64,000 nucleotides of DNA from Isoetes taiwanensis (GCA_021234155.1 JAJEKV010000003.1:22041569-22105568); one strand, 5' to 3'. Counted from the stretch's first letter, positions 10,441 through 23,715 are shown. Notes: generated by a model not told the origin, from the letters alone. A program made the numbers and translations.

Positions 10441-13400
10441 ACTAAAAACATGAGGCACAGAGGTCTCTACCCCCCTTTTAATCCCTGCTTTACGGAAGGC
10501 TAGCAGAGATACTATCATAGATTCATCCATCCATCCATAACAGCATAATCCATAATTGAAATATAATCCTAAGTATCAAAGAAGGGTTAATCCTAAGCAA
10601 AGACAACCAGAGAAGACTGACTGAGGCGCTACCCTAGAAACATCAAGCTAGACTACTCACTAACCCGAGTTTCTGCTAGATCCGTTATCATGTGGCATCT
10701 CAGGCATCTCCATCCTTCGGGAACTTGGGCGCTCAACAGCTGCTCCTCCTGGTTCGATTTTGGGGCCAATTGGGACAAGGGTTCAATGTTGATGCCCCAA
10801 GTTAGAATTCTTCTACTGGCCAATCGAATTTGGCCAGGTGGCACCTTCCTAATTAACCAATTATCCTAACTTAACTAACTTAATTGAGTTAATTAGATAA
10901 TGCTTGATTAATTTAGCATAGCTAAATTAATCCCTTTTAGGTCAACACCCTAGGTTAAAATACCCCATGATGGCGTATCCTTACTGTGTGACGTGTCAGT
11001 ATATTTATACGTATACTGTATAAATACATGGAACGTCACAGCATGTAAGGATTAAACTAATTTGACACTTCTACCTTGAAAAATCCTTTATGACAAAATT
11101 ATGCACTCTTTGATATATTAGGCAGATGGTGGCATTTTCCAAACATTGAAGCATTTTTTAGCTTTTATTTGCTCTGCATGTTGATGGTCTGTGTGCGAAG
11201 ATGATGTAATATTTGTGGCAGCCAACCATCATGGTATCTTCAACCACTATAAAATACAATGTAATGAAATTGTTTATGAATAAAAATTCAGGGCAAATTC
11301 AGGGCATTTTCATTGGTTTTAGCTGTGCTCTTTATCTTCTCAACTCACTAACTGAGAAAAATAGACGTAATTTTCCCTAACATTTTCTTTCTTAGAGGAA
11401 AACAGGCATCTTCTAAAGCAATAATGTAGTTTTAAAGGTTTCCCTCGCCCTTTTCGTGTAAAATAACAGGGTTCCAAAAAAAAGTGGGAATGGCATGAGA
11501 CCCACTTTAATTAAATGCACACGTCTTATTTTTAGTTATATATTCAAATAAGACTAGGTGTTTTATTTTACAACGAGGGAATCCCTAGGAATAAAATAAG
11601 ACTCCAAAGCCTATTCCAAAACTAAATAAGACATGTCTTATTTTCATAGTGGAAACATCATTTGCTAAAATATATGACTTATAGAAATACGACTACCGTG
11701 GAAAAAGGGCCTTTAGGTTGGAATCAAGCATCTCATCAAACACTTTCAAAATCATTTTATACTTCTAAATCAATTTTGGCTTTGCTTTTTCATTTGGGAT
11801 ACGGATCCTGAACATGTTTAGAAAAGCTTCATCTTCTGTCCTTTAGAATTGGACTTATCAGATGGGTTTAAAATTTCTTGCACATTCCTGCATTTTTTGC
11901 AATTGCACTATCCTTTTTGGAGGTTGAAATGTTTTCCTAAGGGTTGCAAGCTGTTTCTGGAAATCAGGTCAGTAGTAAACCAACCAATGCCTTTTCCTGT
12001 TTATCAAAAATTCATTTCCAATGGTGCAAAATACCAATGCTACAGAGAACAGAGCATGAAACTCAGGCGGCCGAAGGTTAGGGCAGTGATCCATGGCCTC
12101 AAAAGACCCTCGTTAGGATAAGAACACAGCATACCAGGCATCGTAAAAGGATTCGTTGCAGGATTAAGAGCTCAGCATCAATTAGCGAAATCAAGCATGC
12201 CCACAAGTATATACAAGAAACCGCATCAGCTGCACTGGAATTGACATGCAAATTACAAATCAATGGTCATGTCTGCAGCCCACTGTTTCTAAATGTTGCC
12301 CAAAAACTTTCTTCCATGACTCCAACGCCCCTTCAATGTCCTATCGCAGCACATCCACAGGAATTGGCATGCGAATCAGAGATCAGAAGTTGCGTCCTCA
12401 GCCCGACACTTTCTATTTGTAGCCCAAGAAAATGCCTTCCTTCAACCATCGAGAGAACAACCTCAAAAAAAGGAATCAAGAAATTAAGCTGCTCAAATTT
12501 CGCAATAAACTTCTCAAAATCCATATGTATACGACGTCAAATACAATGCCACATCAGAATCTTACTCCCAACCTTTGCGTGAGAACCACGCACAATACAA
12601 AGATGATAGCGAACTTTATGAAAAGACCTTGGAGAAGTTATGCAAATATTGTCTTTTGCACATTAGGATTTTTTCATCAAACAACCTCAATATCTACATC
12701 ATTACAATATGGTGGTTATTATGTTTATTTTCAAGGTTTTTTTTAGAGTTTTCTACGAGCAGGCTAGGGGTGGATGATTGTGTTTCTCTTGACCCCGCCA
12801 ATGCCGATTTTCATTAGCACCTACATTCAGCCAAAATTCCCTCTCTTCAGAAGCAAGAAGTCAAAGTTTGGAGAAAATTTTCCAGCATAAAGATGATGGG
12901 CTTGCCTCTCGCTTTAAACAATCGGCTATCCATTCAATGACATTCTTGGAAGCGAGATGTCTAAATCTTTGTTCTTGAAAGTGTGTTGTGGCCCATTAAG
13001 ATGGACATCGCCTAGCTAAAATAGCATAACTGGCTTGCTTTATTGCATCACTAACACTTTGCATTTCTAGATAGTCTTTTAGCAATGCCATTACAATTGT
13101 ACCACAAAGGTTTTGCCTAACAAAAGTGAAGGAAGTTGGTAGGTACCTAGGAACCTGCCTCAAACTAAACATGCTTTAGCTGAATAGAACTTGATGAGTG
13201 ACATTCCATCCTTACACTTTTCCAAATACTTCCTTTCTTGAACATTCTAATTATATACTTGTAACGAGCCTAACGTGTTGGCAGTCATTCTAATGCATTT
13301 GAGCATTGTTCTATGTCCTGAAGCAATAATACAACTATTGGGATCACGAATACTAAGTATTGCATAGACAACATCGTACATGGTGGTATGTATGAGAATT

Positions 13401-14563
13401 TGTATACTTTTATACAAGAGGTTTACAAATACAAGAAGTAAAGAATCTAGGTTTTGGCTGGGAACAAATTTTGATGGAAGAGCTTTGTGTTGGTGTGAAG
13501 GGAGATTTTTGAAGCTTTGGATGCAAGCATGCTTATAAAGGTGGGTGGTTTTCACCTTATACACCAGGATGCTTATGATTGCTTGATGTTTCTCTGGATT
13601 TTCATATGAAGTATTTGCATGCTTGGCAAAAGAGATGGATTGATTGTTGTATTAAGATTAAGCACTCAAAGCTAAGGAGTAGGTTTGACAGAGTGGCTTG
13701 TAGCGTAGAAAATCAGGATGATGCTAGGAAGGCAAGAATCCAAGAGCTGAATTAGTGGAAAAGGAACTTGGCTTGTATAGCAAGATCTGGAGCGGTGGCA
13801 GAAAGGGTCTGCCTCGAGCCTGAACAAATTGAACTCGGAGTATTGGCACTAACTAAAAGCATATAAGGGCTGAATTTGGTGTATTTTTCGCATGGCGTAA
13901 ACCACCAGTAGGTGGAAATTCCTCGATTTTTCCTTGATTGTTTAAAATAGGTAATTTTTGGGCTTGTGGTTTCTGGTGTCGCCGCTTAGACGGCACTGCC
14001 ACAATTTTTTAACACTGAACAGCAAAACCAGAGTTCAAGATGAGGAACAAAAGGGGCTTTGTAACCCATGCATTTCTGAGCATTTGTATGTAACCCATAC
14101 AGGGCATTTTTTAGATGGGCCTTTGAACATAACCGGATGTACAGTAGGCAAAAAACGCTTACTAATATGCTATCACAAATCAAAGAGTTCTGTTGAAAGC
14201 TATATGCTTCACAAGAATATGTACGAAACATAAAACTAGAAGCAGTCATGCCATCTAGATTCACAAAGCAAGGTCGTTGCAAGCTCCACTTGTAAAAATG
14301 AAGCTGGTATTTCTTCAGGGCACAAGGCAGAAGGACTTATTGTCAGATATACAAGGTATGCACAGTAAAAATCGGGCTGCTAGTAGAAAATCAGATTGAA
14401 AACAAAAAAAACCAATGTTATATGTTATATGCTTCACAAGAGTATGGGCTACTAGATGTATGTCTAAGGCCGATGAATGGGATGACAGAAAAGCTGTTTG
14501 AGAAGCTTCGTTGACCGGATAACTTTCAGATAAAGACCTACTTCTCTTTAAAAAGGAGGATAC
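10441..14563. other. Gene-free AT-rich stretch
   Basis: I see no convincing gene. ORFs here are short and lack family motifs. An imperfect inverted repeat is present: about 11440..11467 against 11562..11582 (TTCCCTCG...GTAAAATAA arms), possibly a decayed MITE. Confidence 0.4.
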
Positions 14564-15108
14564 GTGCAGCTTGGAAATGAAGCTTTGCAAGAAATAGAAG
14601 ATCCAGAGATGTTGGAATTATTTGACCTTGAAGGGAAAAGTGTGCAACTTGAAAATGTATTGTGTCTACCAGGATTAATTAGAAATTTAATTTTAGTATG
14701 CCAACTTGTAGATCTGAGCTATAAAGTGATCTTTGAAAGACTGGAATGTAAAGTCATTCTACAATAATGAAATTAAATTTATTGGCAAAAGTGTTGGGAA
14801 ACTCTATGGACTACTTAAGGATAACTTTTCAAGCATTAATCACATTGCTTGCCCATCCATTAAAACTTGGCATAGAAAGGTTGTGTCATGTGAATGCCAA
14901 AACAATTGAATTATTGATTAAGAAGGGACTAATCAATGCAGAGAATAATGTGGATGAATTTATGTGTGCACGTTGCATTCTTGGAAAGCATAGCAGACTG
15001 CCCTTTAAGAAGTCACTCAAGAGGTCAAAAGGGATCCTTGATTTGTTGCACACGGACTTATGTGGTCCACTAAATGTAATCACGGTTCTAGAAATACCTT
15101 ATGGATAA
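14564..15108 (+). pseudogene. Ty1/copia pol fragment: pre-integrase and integrase start
   Basis: Two adjacent frames together read a copia polyprotein piece. The first (14564..14766) gives VQLENVLCLPGLIRNLI, typical of the end of the protease region. The second (14767..15108) gives HVNAKTIELLIKKGLI, CARCILGKHSRLPF and LLHTDLCGPLNVIT. That is the gag-pre-integrase zinc region (H..C..C) followed by the first aspartate (HTDLCGP) of integrase. The frames are separated by a stop near 14765 and the sequence ends after the DLCGP motif. No reverse transcriptase, LTR or rest of integrase is nearby. Confidence 0.8.
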
Positions 15109-16069
15109 TTTAAATTGATGGCCAAAGGCATCGAGAGCTCAGGTGGAGTCCATTGATATCTAGCTGCCATACACCATAAAACACAAACAGATAGGCTTCT
15201 GCACAAAAGATCACACACTTAGAGTATCAACAAATCCAAAAACATCATACTGTAATGCATAATCGACAGCCGAAAAAAGTCCTTATGCAGCCTCATGCAA
15301 GGGAATAACAAATGAGCTCCTTACTTATGCTACATAATGCAGCTCCATTTTTCAATCTGAACCCTCCAAATCACACATCAAGCGGCATCAAATGGCATAT
15401 TCCATCAAACCAACCTCCCAAAGTTTGCTTACCTAGTTGATTGAACACGAAATAAAATATGGAACAAAATAATACCTTTCTTTTGTTGGACATTCGGAGA
15501 TCCATCAGGGTTGTTGAATTCGTGGCAGTATTTTGTCATCTATTAGGTAGCTATGCAAATCGTTCTTTCTCCAACACCTATAGATTACAAAGCACAATAA
15601 GGAAGTTTTTGGCGCAGTTTCTTGGCAAACACGCCATGAGAAATATTGAAGCCATATAACCTATGATATATATGAAATGTGGCACCTTGTAAAACGCTGC
15701 AGAATCGCAAACACAACATAAACAGAATTGTGCAATGGCAATGTGCTTTGGCAGGTCTCTAGTCCTTGGAGTCTGTACTCAAATCAAACTCTTTGTGATT
15801 TATTTTTGTTTCTAACCCAAAAAGTAACTATGTTTCATCCTCCCATATATGTCAAACAACATGGAACACAAATTCGACTCCAACATATGTCCACTAGAAA
15901 AATTCTTGAAAAGTCGAAAGATTGGGCTGGTTAAGGAGTTTAGAAAATCTTCAAGATAAATCTGAACAGCAAGTAAATGTTTCTTCTTTCTGGACAATAA
16001 AATCGATTCCATGCACTTTTGCCAATCATTACATGTATCGCAATAAAGTTCCATATATAGCGATAAAAT
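15109..16069. other. Gene-free stretch
   Basis: Nothing recognisable follows the copia fragment. ORFs are short, without motifs. Confidence 0.4.
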
Positions 16070-16108
16070 TCAATTCAATTCAATTCTATTCTATTCTATT
16101 CTATTTCA
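16070..16108 (+). repeat. ATTCA/ATTCT pentanucleotide microsatellite
   Basis: Runs of ATTCA then ATTCT units follow GCGATAAAA. The same arrangement (GACG[T/A]TAAAA plus 4-5 base repeats) occurs at the 3' tails near 33895, 34161 and 62397, so this may mark the 3' end of a SINE or LINE. Confidence 0.6.
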
Positions 16109-17006
16109 GACATGGCGGCCTACCACAAGTCTGGAGGGTCTGGCAGTGAGCACTTATTTGAGAGTGTATGACAACATGTTGTTCATGCATGTAATGAAGG
16201 TGGCACGATATTCCCAAAAAACCAGAGGAATGGGAGCATTTTATAGTCATTAACATGCCAGACACCAATCCAAAATCGTTAGCAGCAGGTTTACATTTGA
16301 GTTCACAATGGCCACTATCTTCAAGTCAACTAAACAACGTAACCCCTTTAATTCTTATGTTCTACACATCAACAGAACTTCCTTTTTCGCAGGTTGAGAA
16401 TGGTAATCACATCAGTAAACCTTGTTGGTGAACCAGGGTGGGCCACCAGAATTGTCATTAATAAATTGAAAGATATCCTGATATAAGGTGGCTGGATTAG
16501 CATGTACAGATTTTTTATTCAACCATAAAATCCAAAGCTCTTAATGCGTTAATCCTTCAAGACTATGAAAGAAACCTATGTTTTCGAGCAAGAAATTCTA
16601 GGAAATTTTTCTTATGAAATCTATAGTATAATCATAATATTGTATACATACTAGCGGGAGAATTAAAAATTGTATTCTTGATACGTTTCATACTTATTTA
16701 CATATCCCTATTGGAAAGCAAAAGTGTTGAGAGTGTTGAATATTTGATAATCAAATATTGCAGCTTGAGTGGAGCTTGAGCGCCCCCTTTTTTTTTAAAG
16801 ATAAGCTTCCATTAAATATAAAATGTACAATACAATGTAGTGCTATCTAGAGTGAGGCCTCTACATCTCAACCTGCATGTAGAGCAAACCACATTGTGAA
16901 GTAATGTCCTGCTATTTCAAAGGCGAACAAAGAAGGTACTCCGCAATTGCTGACCAATGTTTTGTGGACGAACTACCGTGACGACATCAGCCAAGACATC
17001 ATCAGA
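16109..17006. other. Gene-free AT-rich stretch
   Basis: No gene or transposon motif recognised. It contains a T homopolymer near 16787..16796. Confidence 0.4.
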
Positions 17007-17066
17007 CTCAGATCTAGAAGTTTATCTACCGCCAACACTCAGATCTAGAAGTTTATCTACCGCCAA
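17007..17066. repeat. 31-bp tandem duplication
   Basis: The block starting ACTCAGATCTAGAAG and ending CTACCGCCAAC occurs twice in direct succession without visible change, which suggests a recent slippage event. It lies about 200 bp upstream of LINE coding sequence. Confidence 0.85.
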
Positions 17067-17266
17067 CGAATTCGATGCAAATGCGCTTCAACAAATGATC
17101 CGCTCTAACAATTATCCACTCTCTCATTCTTAACCATATTGTTTCTGAGCCTAAACTCTTGTGTGGGTTGATGGATTGGAGAATCCTTCCATCTTTTGTG
17201 ATTACCCAAAGCCTATTCTTAAGCCCAATCTTTTCATAAATTTGTGAAAAGGAAGATGCAGAGAAC

Positions 17267-19217
17267 ATGCAAATAACCATCACAGATATGCACCTTTTCG
17301 CCGAGTCAGAGGTACAAGAAACCATAGCAGATATGCAGAATGGTAAGGCATGTGATCTTGATGGCATATGCGTGGAGTTGTTCAAATGGGGCGGACCCAA
17401 GACTTTGACTGCTATAACAAGTTTGCTGAATGAATGTGTACAGAAAGGGTTACCAAACAGTTGGAAGATGAATCGAGTTCATCCCATTCATAAAATGGGT
17501 GACCGGAAGGATGCTGGCAACTATAGGACCATCTTAATTGGGAGTACTTTTTCAAAAATCTTAGGCAGCCTGTTGGAGAACAAGCTTAGCACATGGGCTG
17601 AGAGCAACCAGAAACGCCACATTCTCAAGCAGGGTTCTGAAGGGACCATAACACTCTAGATCATGCTCTTACGCTCCGGGTGCTCATAGAGAAGGCCAAG
17701 GCTCCTAACTGTGCTTTATATGCTGCCTTCATATATTTCTCCAAGGCATTTGACACTGTTCCGAGGAAGGGACTGGGAGAAAGAATGGAGAATCTTGGTG
17801 TCCCTGCAGAAATCAGAAGTGCAGTTTCGCAGCTATATGAAGAGGTCCTCATTAAGCTATCTGTGGGAGACACGGTCAGAAGCACCATTGGCGTGCGCCA
17901 AGGGTGCCCCCTGTCGCCCACATTATTTGGTATTTATGTAGACGAGCTGGATGAATGGCTCAAATCACGCTCATTGGCAGGCACGAAACTGGGCACATAC
18001 ATAGTTCAGATACTTTTATATGCTGATGATGTAGTTCTATTGGCAAGCAAAAAGGATGTACTCCAGCAACACTTGGACAGCTGGGATCTTTTCTCAGACA
18101 AAAAAGCACATGACAGTTGAATACCTCTAAATCAAAGATTATGACTTTTGGAACCGGAGACAGACCGTCATTTGTATGCCAGGGGCAAGAGCTAGAAACA
18201 GTAGAAAGATATAAATACCTTGGCCTTATTTTTTCCTCCAAATATAGCTGGAAGGAATGCATCGCCAGTGAGACAATCGGCGGAAAAGCGGCCTTGTACA
18301 AAGATGCTTTCCAAATGTTCCAAAACAGCCTTACATGATTGGGGGCTTAAGAGAATTTTATTTAAGTCTTTGGTGCGCATAAGAGTCATGTATGCGCTAC
18401 GCTGTGTGGGGTCCAAACTTATCTCGTAAGCCGGGAACCAAATCGAGCAAGTTCAAAAAGTGTTCATCCGCCATGAATTGGGTATCAAATATCGGACTCC
18501 ATATGCTATCATGCTCGGCGAGACCGGGCTTGTTTCCGTTGGAGCCGAGGCCTTATATCGCATCGTTAACTTTGTAAACAGAGTCCCGGAGCAACCACAA
18601 GACAGTCATCGCATCTTGGCGCTACTACACTCGCCAAGAGGGTCGGGTACAAAGAATGTGTTGAATTGGGCAAGCAAATGGGGATTGACGATGGAAAATT
18701 GGCCGATAACAAAGTGGATGCTCGCCCCTCCCCGAACAATTAGCAATTGACCGCATGTGGGCCTCTCAAGGCAAAGAAGATGCAACACTATGTGCAACAT
18801 GTCAATCCAAAGAAATGATCATAAGAGCCAAGGGTACCTCAATGCGAATATCCCTAGGTACTTGAAAAAACTAATGGCAAGATATAGGACCAGCTCACAC
18901 AAGCTTGAGCTAGAGATACCAGCCCCGGAGAGAATTTGCAGACTCTGTGATATGCATTGCATAGAAGACGAGGACCACGTATTTACTGCGTGCCATGCAT
19001 ATGTGGATGTTCGGGAAAAGTTCAACATTCGAGCACATGATTTTTGTTCCTTATTTGCAGCACCATACCCATCATACATAGACATAGGATTATACATCAA
19101 AGCGGTGGATGCCCACCGTTCTTTTCTCCTGAAACTGTAAGCAGTTTGTATACAGGCTCCATGGCCTCTTCAAGGCCCCAAGAGAGCAAGTTAATTTATT
19201 ATTATTATTATTATTAT
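17267..19217 (+). mobile_element. LINE (non-LTR retrotransposon) with reverse transcriptase, degenerate
   Basis: Frames in succession (17267..17659, 17680..18120, 18117.., 18460.., 18757..19140) build one non-LTR polyprotein. Reading order: finger region (SEVQETIADMQNGKACDLDG, GNYRTILIGSTFSKILG), FSKAFDTVPRKGL, GVRQGCPLSPTLF, the catalytic LLYADDVVLLA, KSKIMTFG and YKYLGLIFS. A zf-RVT-like Cys/His cluster (CRLCDMHCIEDEDHVFTACH) lies near the C terminus. Several frameshifts and one stop in the finger/palm region show it is dead. The element ends with a (TTA)n tail at 19195..19217, a common LINE 3' end. No endonuclease domain is visible upstream, so it is 5'-truncated. Confidence 0.9.
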
Positions 19218-20318
19218 ATTGAGGATTCTCTAGGGGCTAAATTCTTTCCCTTAAAACCCTTCTAATTGTCTAATTCCAATTCTCAGATATTCTCTTGCTC
19301 AAGATAGCCCAGTTGGGTGGTGAGATTTGCCCTTAAGGGGTGGATTTGTGTTTATTTGTTTTACTTCCTGATGATTGTTTTGCAGATACAGCCTAGAGTT
19401 TACATTTTCGTATCACTAACCCCAAGTGCGCCTTGTTCAACCCGATCATCCTAAACACTAACCCTAAGTGCACCACTAAACAATTCGTATGATTAAATAT
19501 TTTGTGTTAATTCCAAAACATAATACCAAAGATAGCAGAAGGTTCTGCTGCAAAAAAATGGCAGCACACTTTGGAGCAGCCATAAGTCCTACTAGTCAGT
19601 AGCATTTATTCAATATCAGCATTGCTCATATTTAGTAAAAACAAAGCCATTGATAGTGAAATGAAGCAAGTCATCATACCTTGCTGTCGTGTCTCCTAGT
19701 CGCAAATCAAACCACGAAGCACATTTAATCCATAGTCTCAAGTATGTCTTGCCTTTTAAGATTGAAGGCTTAACTTTCATGGCTTCAACTTCATGTTCAA
19801 TATACGTGCAGCATGCTAATGGAATTTTGCATCAAAAGTTAACTAATAAACGCACAAACAGCAAACCCAAGAACAGTTTAGAATAGCTGGTAACTTTCAT
19901 GGCTTCAACTTCATGTTCAATATACGTGCAGCATGCTACTGGAATTGCATCAAAAGTTAACTAATGAACGCACAAACAGCAAACCCAAGAACAGTTTAGA
20001 ATAGCTGTCAAAATCCATGGATATAATGCATGCCTCGTGCTAATGGAATTACAGATGCAGAATGCATACAAAAGAATTATGGCATACCCTCAATACACAA
20101 AAGCTTGATAATGAATCTAACAGGATGCCAAAACCCTGCAGTATATAATAGCCGTCAATTGGCACTTTATATGATATATATGGCCCAAAAATACAAGCAT
20201 TTTTTTTTGTTTTATTTTACTTTGTTGAACAGCCGTGAAGTACAATAGAAGCAAGCTATTCTACAGTATTGTACTAGATAAGTTTATTTCACAGAAGACT
20301 ATCCCATCAGATCAGCAC
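19218..20318. other. Gene-free stretch downstream of PSST
   Basis: Contains the 120-bp tandem duplication at 19771..20007 and, on the minus strand, the PSST 3' region. An AATAAA-type signal (TTTATT on plus at 20283..20288) lies about 30 bases past the stop codon. Nothing else is recognised. Confidence 0.5.
19771..20007. repeat. 120-bp tandem duplication
   Basis: TAACTTTCATGGCTTC starts at 19771 and again at 19891. The two blocks match to the end (AGAATAGCTG), with two single-base deletions and one A/C change in the second. Confidence 0.9.
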
Positions 20319-21886
20319 TCACTTCTCTAACCAATAGGTAAGCTGCTTCCGCCGTCTTATCTTCTTTTGTAACTGAAGTAAACCATAAAGAAGGGCTTCT
20401 GCAGTTGGGGGGCATCCAGGGACATAAATGTCAACTGGCACAATGCGGTCACATCCACGAACGACAGCATATGAATAATGATAATATCCTCCACCATTTG
20501 CACAACTACCCATGGAGATCACCCAGCGAGGTTCTGGCATTTGATCATAAACCCTGAAGTCAATATCCAACACTTTGTTAATATGCCAGGCATAAATAGC
20601 TAGCAGGTAATCTTATTGCTATATCCATACCACCAAGACGAAAGATAGCTGATGAAAGTAACTGTATTAATTGTAACTTTTCCCATGTGGATTAACTGGC
20701 TCATGACACCAACACATAATTCTAGAAGTTCAAAAAAACACCAAGACAAGCAGAAAAGATTCACAAAAACTAGCAGATGTTTGCAATGGATAAAGCACAC
20801 AAATCTAGAGTGTTCAAAAAACATCACAAGCAGTAAAGATTCACAAAAACTAGCAGATATCTGCACCAGAAATATTAATAAAATCATATAATATCTCCCC
20901 CTCCAGGACATAGAGCTTTGATGCATTAGGAAAATTTAGCGACATCACATATATTAAACAGGTTCATAGCAAATAAATTGCAGTCCAGACCCCTCAGAAG
21001 GAAGAACATACAAAAGGTACATGCAGAGTACGTCGAAAGATGGTACAAGAAACAGAAGAGGTAGAACGAACATAATCCCCTAACGCGGGAGAAATAGAAG
21101 CTAATCGTCTTTACAATCCACCAAAGGTGAGACCTTGATACCCTAACTTGCTTTATCAAGGCAATTCCAATCAAAATAAGATAATGTGGACAATCGCTGC
21201 CACCTTCAGCGTTGCTAACCATTGCCAGTTTTACTAATGATATTTAACTCTTTTGCTCTGCCTTCCTTACGACGTAACAAAAATGTACTGCCAGTTCTAC
21301 TAGTGGTGTCAATAGCTCCCTTAGTTAATACATCCTACTAGCATTTAAAAGCTAATCTTGTTGCAAGAAGTTCTCCAGATTAGCAGATGTTTCAACAATA
21401 GACTAGACATTGTTATATAGGCAACCGACAAAGAATCTTACAAATAAAACAAAACACTGCAAAGTAAAGTAAAGTAAAACGTAAAGAAACCTACTTCCGA
21501 AGGGCGGGTGCCATCTTATTTGTTAAAGTTCCAGCAACGATCATACAATCCGATTGGCGAGGACTAGGCCTAAAAATAATCCCAAACCGATCTAAATCAT
21601 ATCTGGCAGCACCAGTATGCATCATTTCCACAGCGCAGCAAGCAAGCCCAAAAGTCATGGGCCAGAGAGACCCACGTCTAGCCCAATTAGCCAACTGGTC
21701 AAGCTTCGATATGACATAATTTGCAGTTCCAGAACCACCTTCAGAAGGAGTGAGCGAGGCGGATGATGAAAAATCTGCCCTGGAAAGAGATGGTGCAGTC
21801 GCCCTTACAATATTTGGCGAAGTGCCGAAAGCAAATCTGGCCGCCTTGGGCAGAAGACTCGAACGAGCTGAACTCGCCATAGCCAT
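20319..21886 (-). CDS. NDUFS7: NADH dehydrogenase (ubiquinone) iron-sulfur protein 7, mitochondrial (PSST)
   Basis: Complex I subunit that binds Fe-S cluster N2, which passes electrons to ubiquinone; it acts in the mitochondrial inner membrane. The CDS is two exons: 21886..21495 and 20553..20319, giving 627 nt and 208 residues, the usual size for plant PSST. The donor GTAGGT at 21494 and acceptor TTCAG at 20554 join a split Lys codon (AA|G), giving ..[16 protein letters not shown]. The N terminus is Ser/Ala/Arg-rich, as in a mitochondrial presequence. The family core follows: [61 protein letters not shown] and [18 protein letters not shown]. The cluster N2 cysteines (CC, C, C) are all present. 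The in-frame GTG at 21901 is not needed: ATG 21886 fits. No defect seen; probably functional. Confidence 0.96.
20554..21494 (-). other. Intron of the PSST gene
   Basis: 941 bp, GT-AG. It contains a short direct duplication (GATTCACAAAAACTAGCAGAT near 20758 and 20838, written here in part) and no transposon protein. Confidence 0.9.
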
Positions 21887-21973
21887 GGTCCGTCGAGCCA
21901 CAGCGTTTTTGCCCTAAATTGCGTAATTGGCACTTTCATTTTCTAAGAACCCACCTGTTCATTTTTAAGAAAA

Positions 21974-21983
21974 GTGACGTGGC
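21974..21983 (-). promoter_or_regulatory. ACGT-core element upstream of PSST
   Basis: GCCACGTCAC on the minus strand, about 90 bases upstream of the PSST start codon. This is a G-box/ABRE-type ACGT core that bZIP factors can bind in plants. It is a single motif match, so its role is inferred only. Confidence 0.35.
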
Positions 21984-22580
21984 CTCCTCACTTTTGGAAG
22001 CGAGGTAAGGTTTTTTAACCACATGCCCTTGCAGATTATCGCAATCCAACCGTCACCCGCCGTCGGATCTTAGCATGGTTATAATGCATAACTTCCCGAA
22101 TATTCTACTTCAAAGAATATTCCAGTGATTATTAATGATAATCTCTTGAATATGCCATAATCACCGAAGATGTGGCTCTGTTTTGGGGATTCTGCATTTT
22201 GCTATGGCACTCTGTTTTGGCAACTCGATCGAATCAACTGCACTTCATCTATGCTCCGATTCATCTGCACCTGTTTTTTGCTTTAGTTTTGCAGATGCAT
22301 CTGTGTGGATTCGTCTGCATCTATTTTTGGCTTCAACGCCGGTTCGTAGGGGCCATAGTTTGGTTTGGGCCGACGTAAAGAAGCTCATCCAGATCTCGAT
22401 TTGGGGCTTCAACTTCGGTTGGTTGCCATGCCTTTTCCCTGTTTCTTCTTAAGAATGATTTTTGTTTTTGCACCGTTCTTATACTTATTTTTTACTTGGA
22501 CAAAGAAGCCCATATGCGAAAAATATGTACTCTTAAGCTTGCGAGCTTTTGGGGCATCTCAAACGATAGTTAGGAAGTAG

Positions 22581-22629
22581 AAATCATGCAAAATCCGGCA
22601 AATAAGTAGAAATCATGCAAAATCCGGCC
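22581..22629. repeat. 29-bp near-tandem duplication
   Basis: AGTAGAAATCATGCAAAATC occurs twice at 29-base spacing, the second immediately after the first unit. Confidence 0.8.
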
Positions 22630-22766
22630 AGCAGATAATAAAAAAACGGATGAAGTCAAAAAAACAGATCTTTGTTGGAGTTGTTTTAAAACGGAGTAAA
22701 ATGTGGCCTTCCTTGCCTTACCTCCAGCTGAAGAATAGTGGAATCTGCTCGGGCATGTGGTTAAGG

Positions 22767-22862
22767 GAGGTCAACCTCCTCCTCTCAGGGGCCATGCAAA
22801 ATAACCCTCTCGGCTGCGGCCTCGAGGGTTATTTTGCATAACCCCCTCAAGGATACCTCCTC
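22767..22862. repeat. Small foldback (MITE-like) sequence
   Basis: Perfect 16-bp arms ATGCAAAATAACCCTC (22794..22809) and its reverse complement (22824..22839) flank a 14-base loop. The pairing extends imperfectly outward to GGAGGT/ACCTCC, for arms of roughly 40 bp. Confidence 0.7.
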
Positions 22863-23715
22863 ATCACAACGTGTCATGGGAAATATATATCGTTATTTTC
22901 AAAAGACATTGCTTTGAAAATTCGAAATCCCCCATAATTTGTTGGTGAATGTTATGCTCTATCGGATTTTGCATATAAGCAAATCAGTGTTTGCCGGATT
23001 TGGAACAGAAACTTCAAAATTCCTAATAAATTTTTTGCTAGTGAGCAAAAATGTGAACCAGAAAATAAGGATTTTAAAAGGAGACTAACCCCCCTATTTT
23101 TTATATAACAGTAATACACACCTGGCCCTGATTACTTGATTACTGTTATTTTACTCTAAAATTATATCAAGCAATTCTTCCGCCTCTCTTTCTGCCGCTT
23201 CCATTATTTCCTCCGCCTTTCCGCCGCTTCCATTCTTTCTGCCGCTTCCATTCAGATGGGCGACTTGCAGATGGGATAAATATCTATTTCAATGGCTTTT
23301 GGCTATGGCGACGGTGTACCTGGTGGTTCCACCATTACACTAGGTTTGTAACCGAAACGCCATGTTCGGTTCAGCATGGATTTGTTCGATGCAGCATGGA
23401 TTTGTTCGGCTCGCTTCAAGGATTTGTTTGCACCGCTTCAAGGACCTGCTTCTAGACTTTCAGACTTGCTTCGACTGCAAATGGGCCATGGTTCTATTCT
23501 GGCCGAAAAATCTTGCTCAAGACAACATCTTGCTTCTATTCTGGCCAGAAATCACTCTGAAACAAGCCATCTACACTGATTTTGCCCTTAAATGATTTTC
23601 CTTCCTTCAATCTTCAATGATCTATGAAACAACGCAGCAAATAAACCTTTTTCCATCTTCTTATCATCGGATTGAAAGGAAAAAACCCCTCTGCTGTTTG
23701 TAATCAGGGCCAGAG

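Noticed and set aside
17053-17400. 115-codon minus-strand ORF
   Set aside because: It is the shadow of the LINE plus-strand frame, which carries real motifs.
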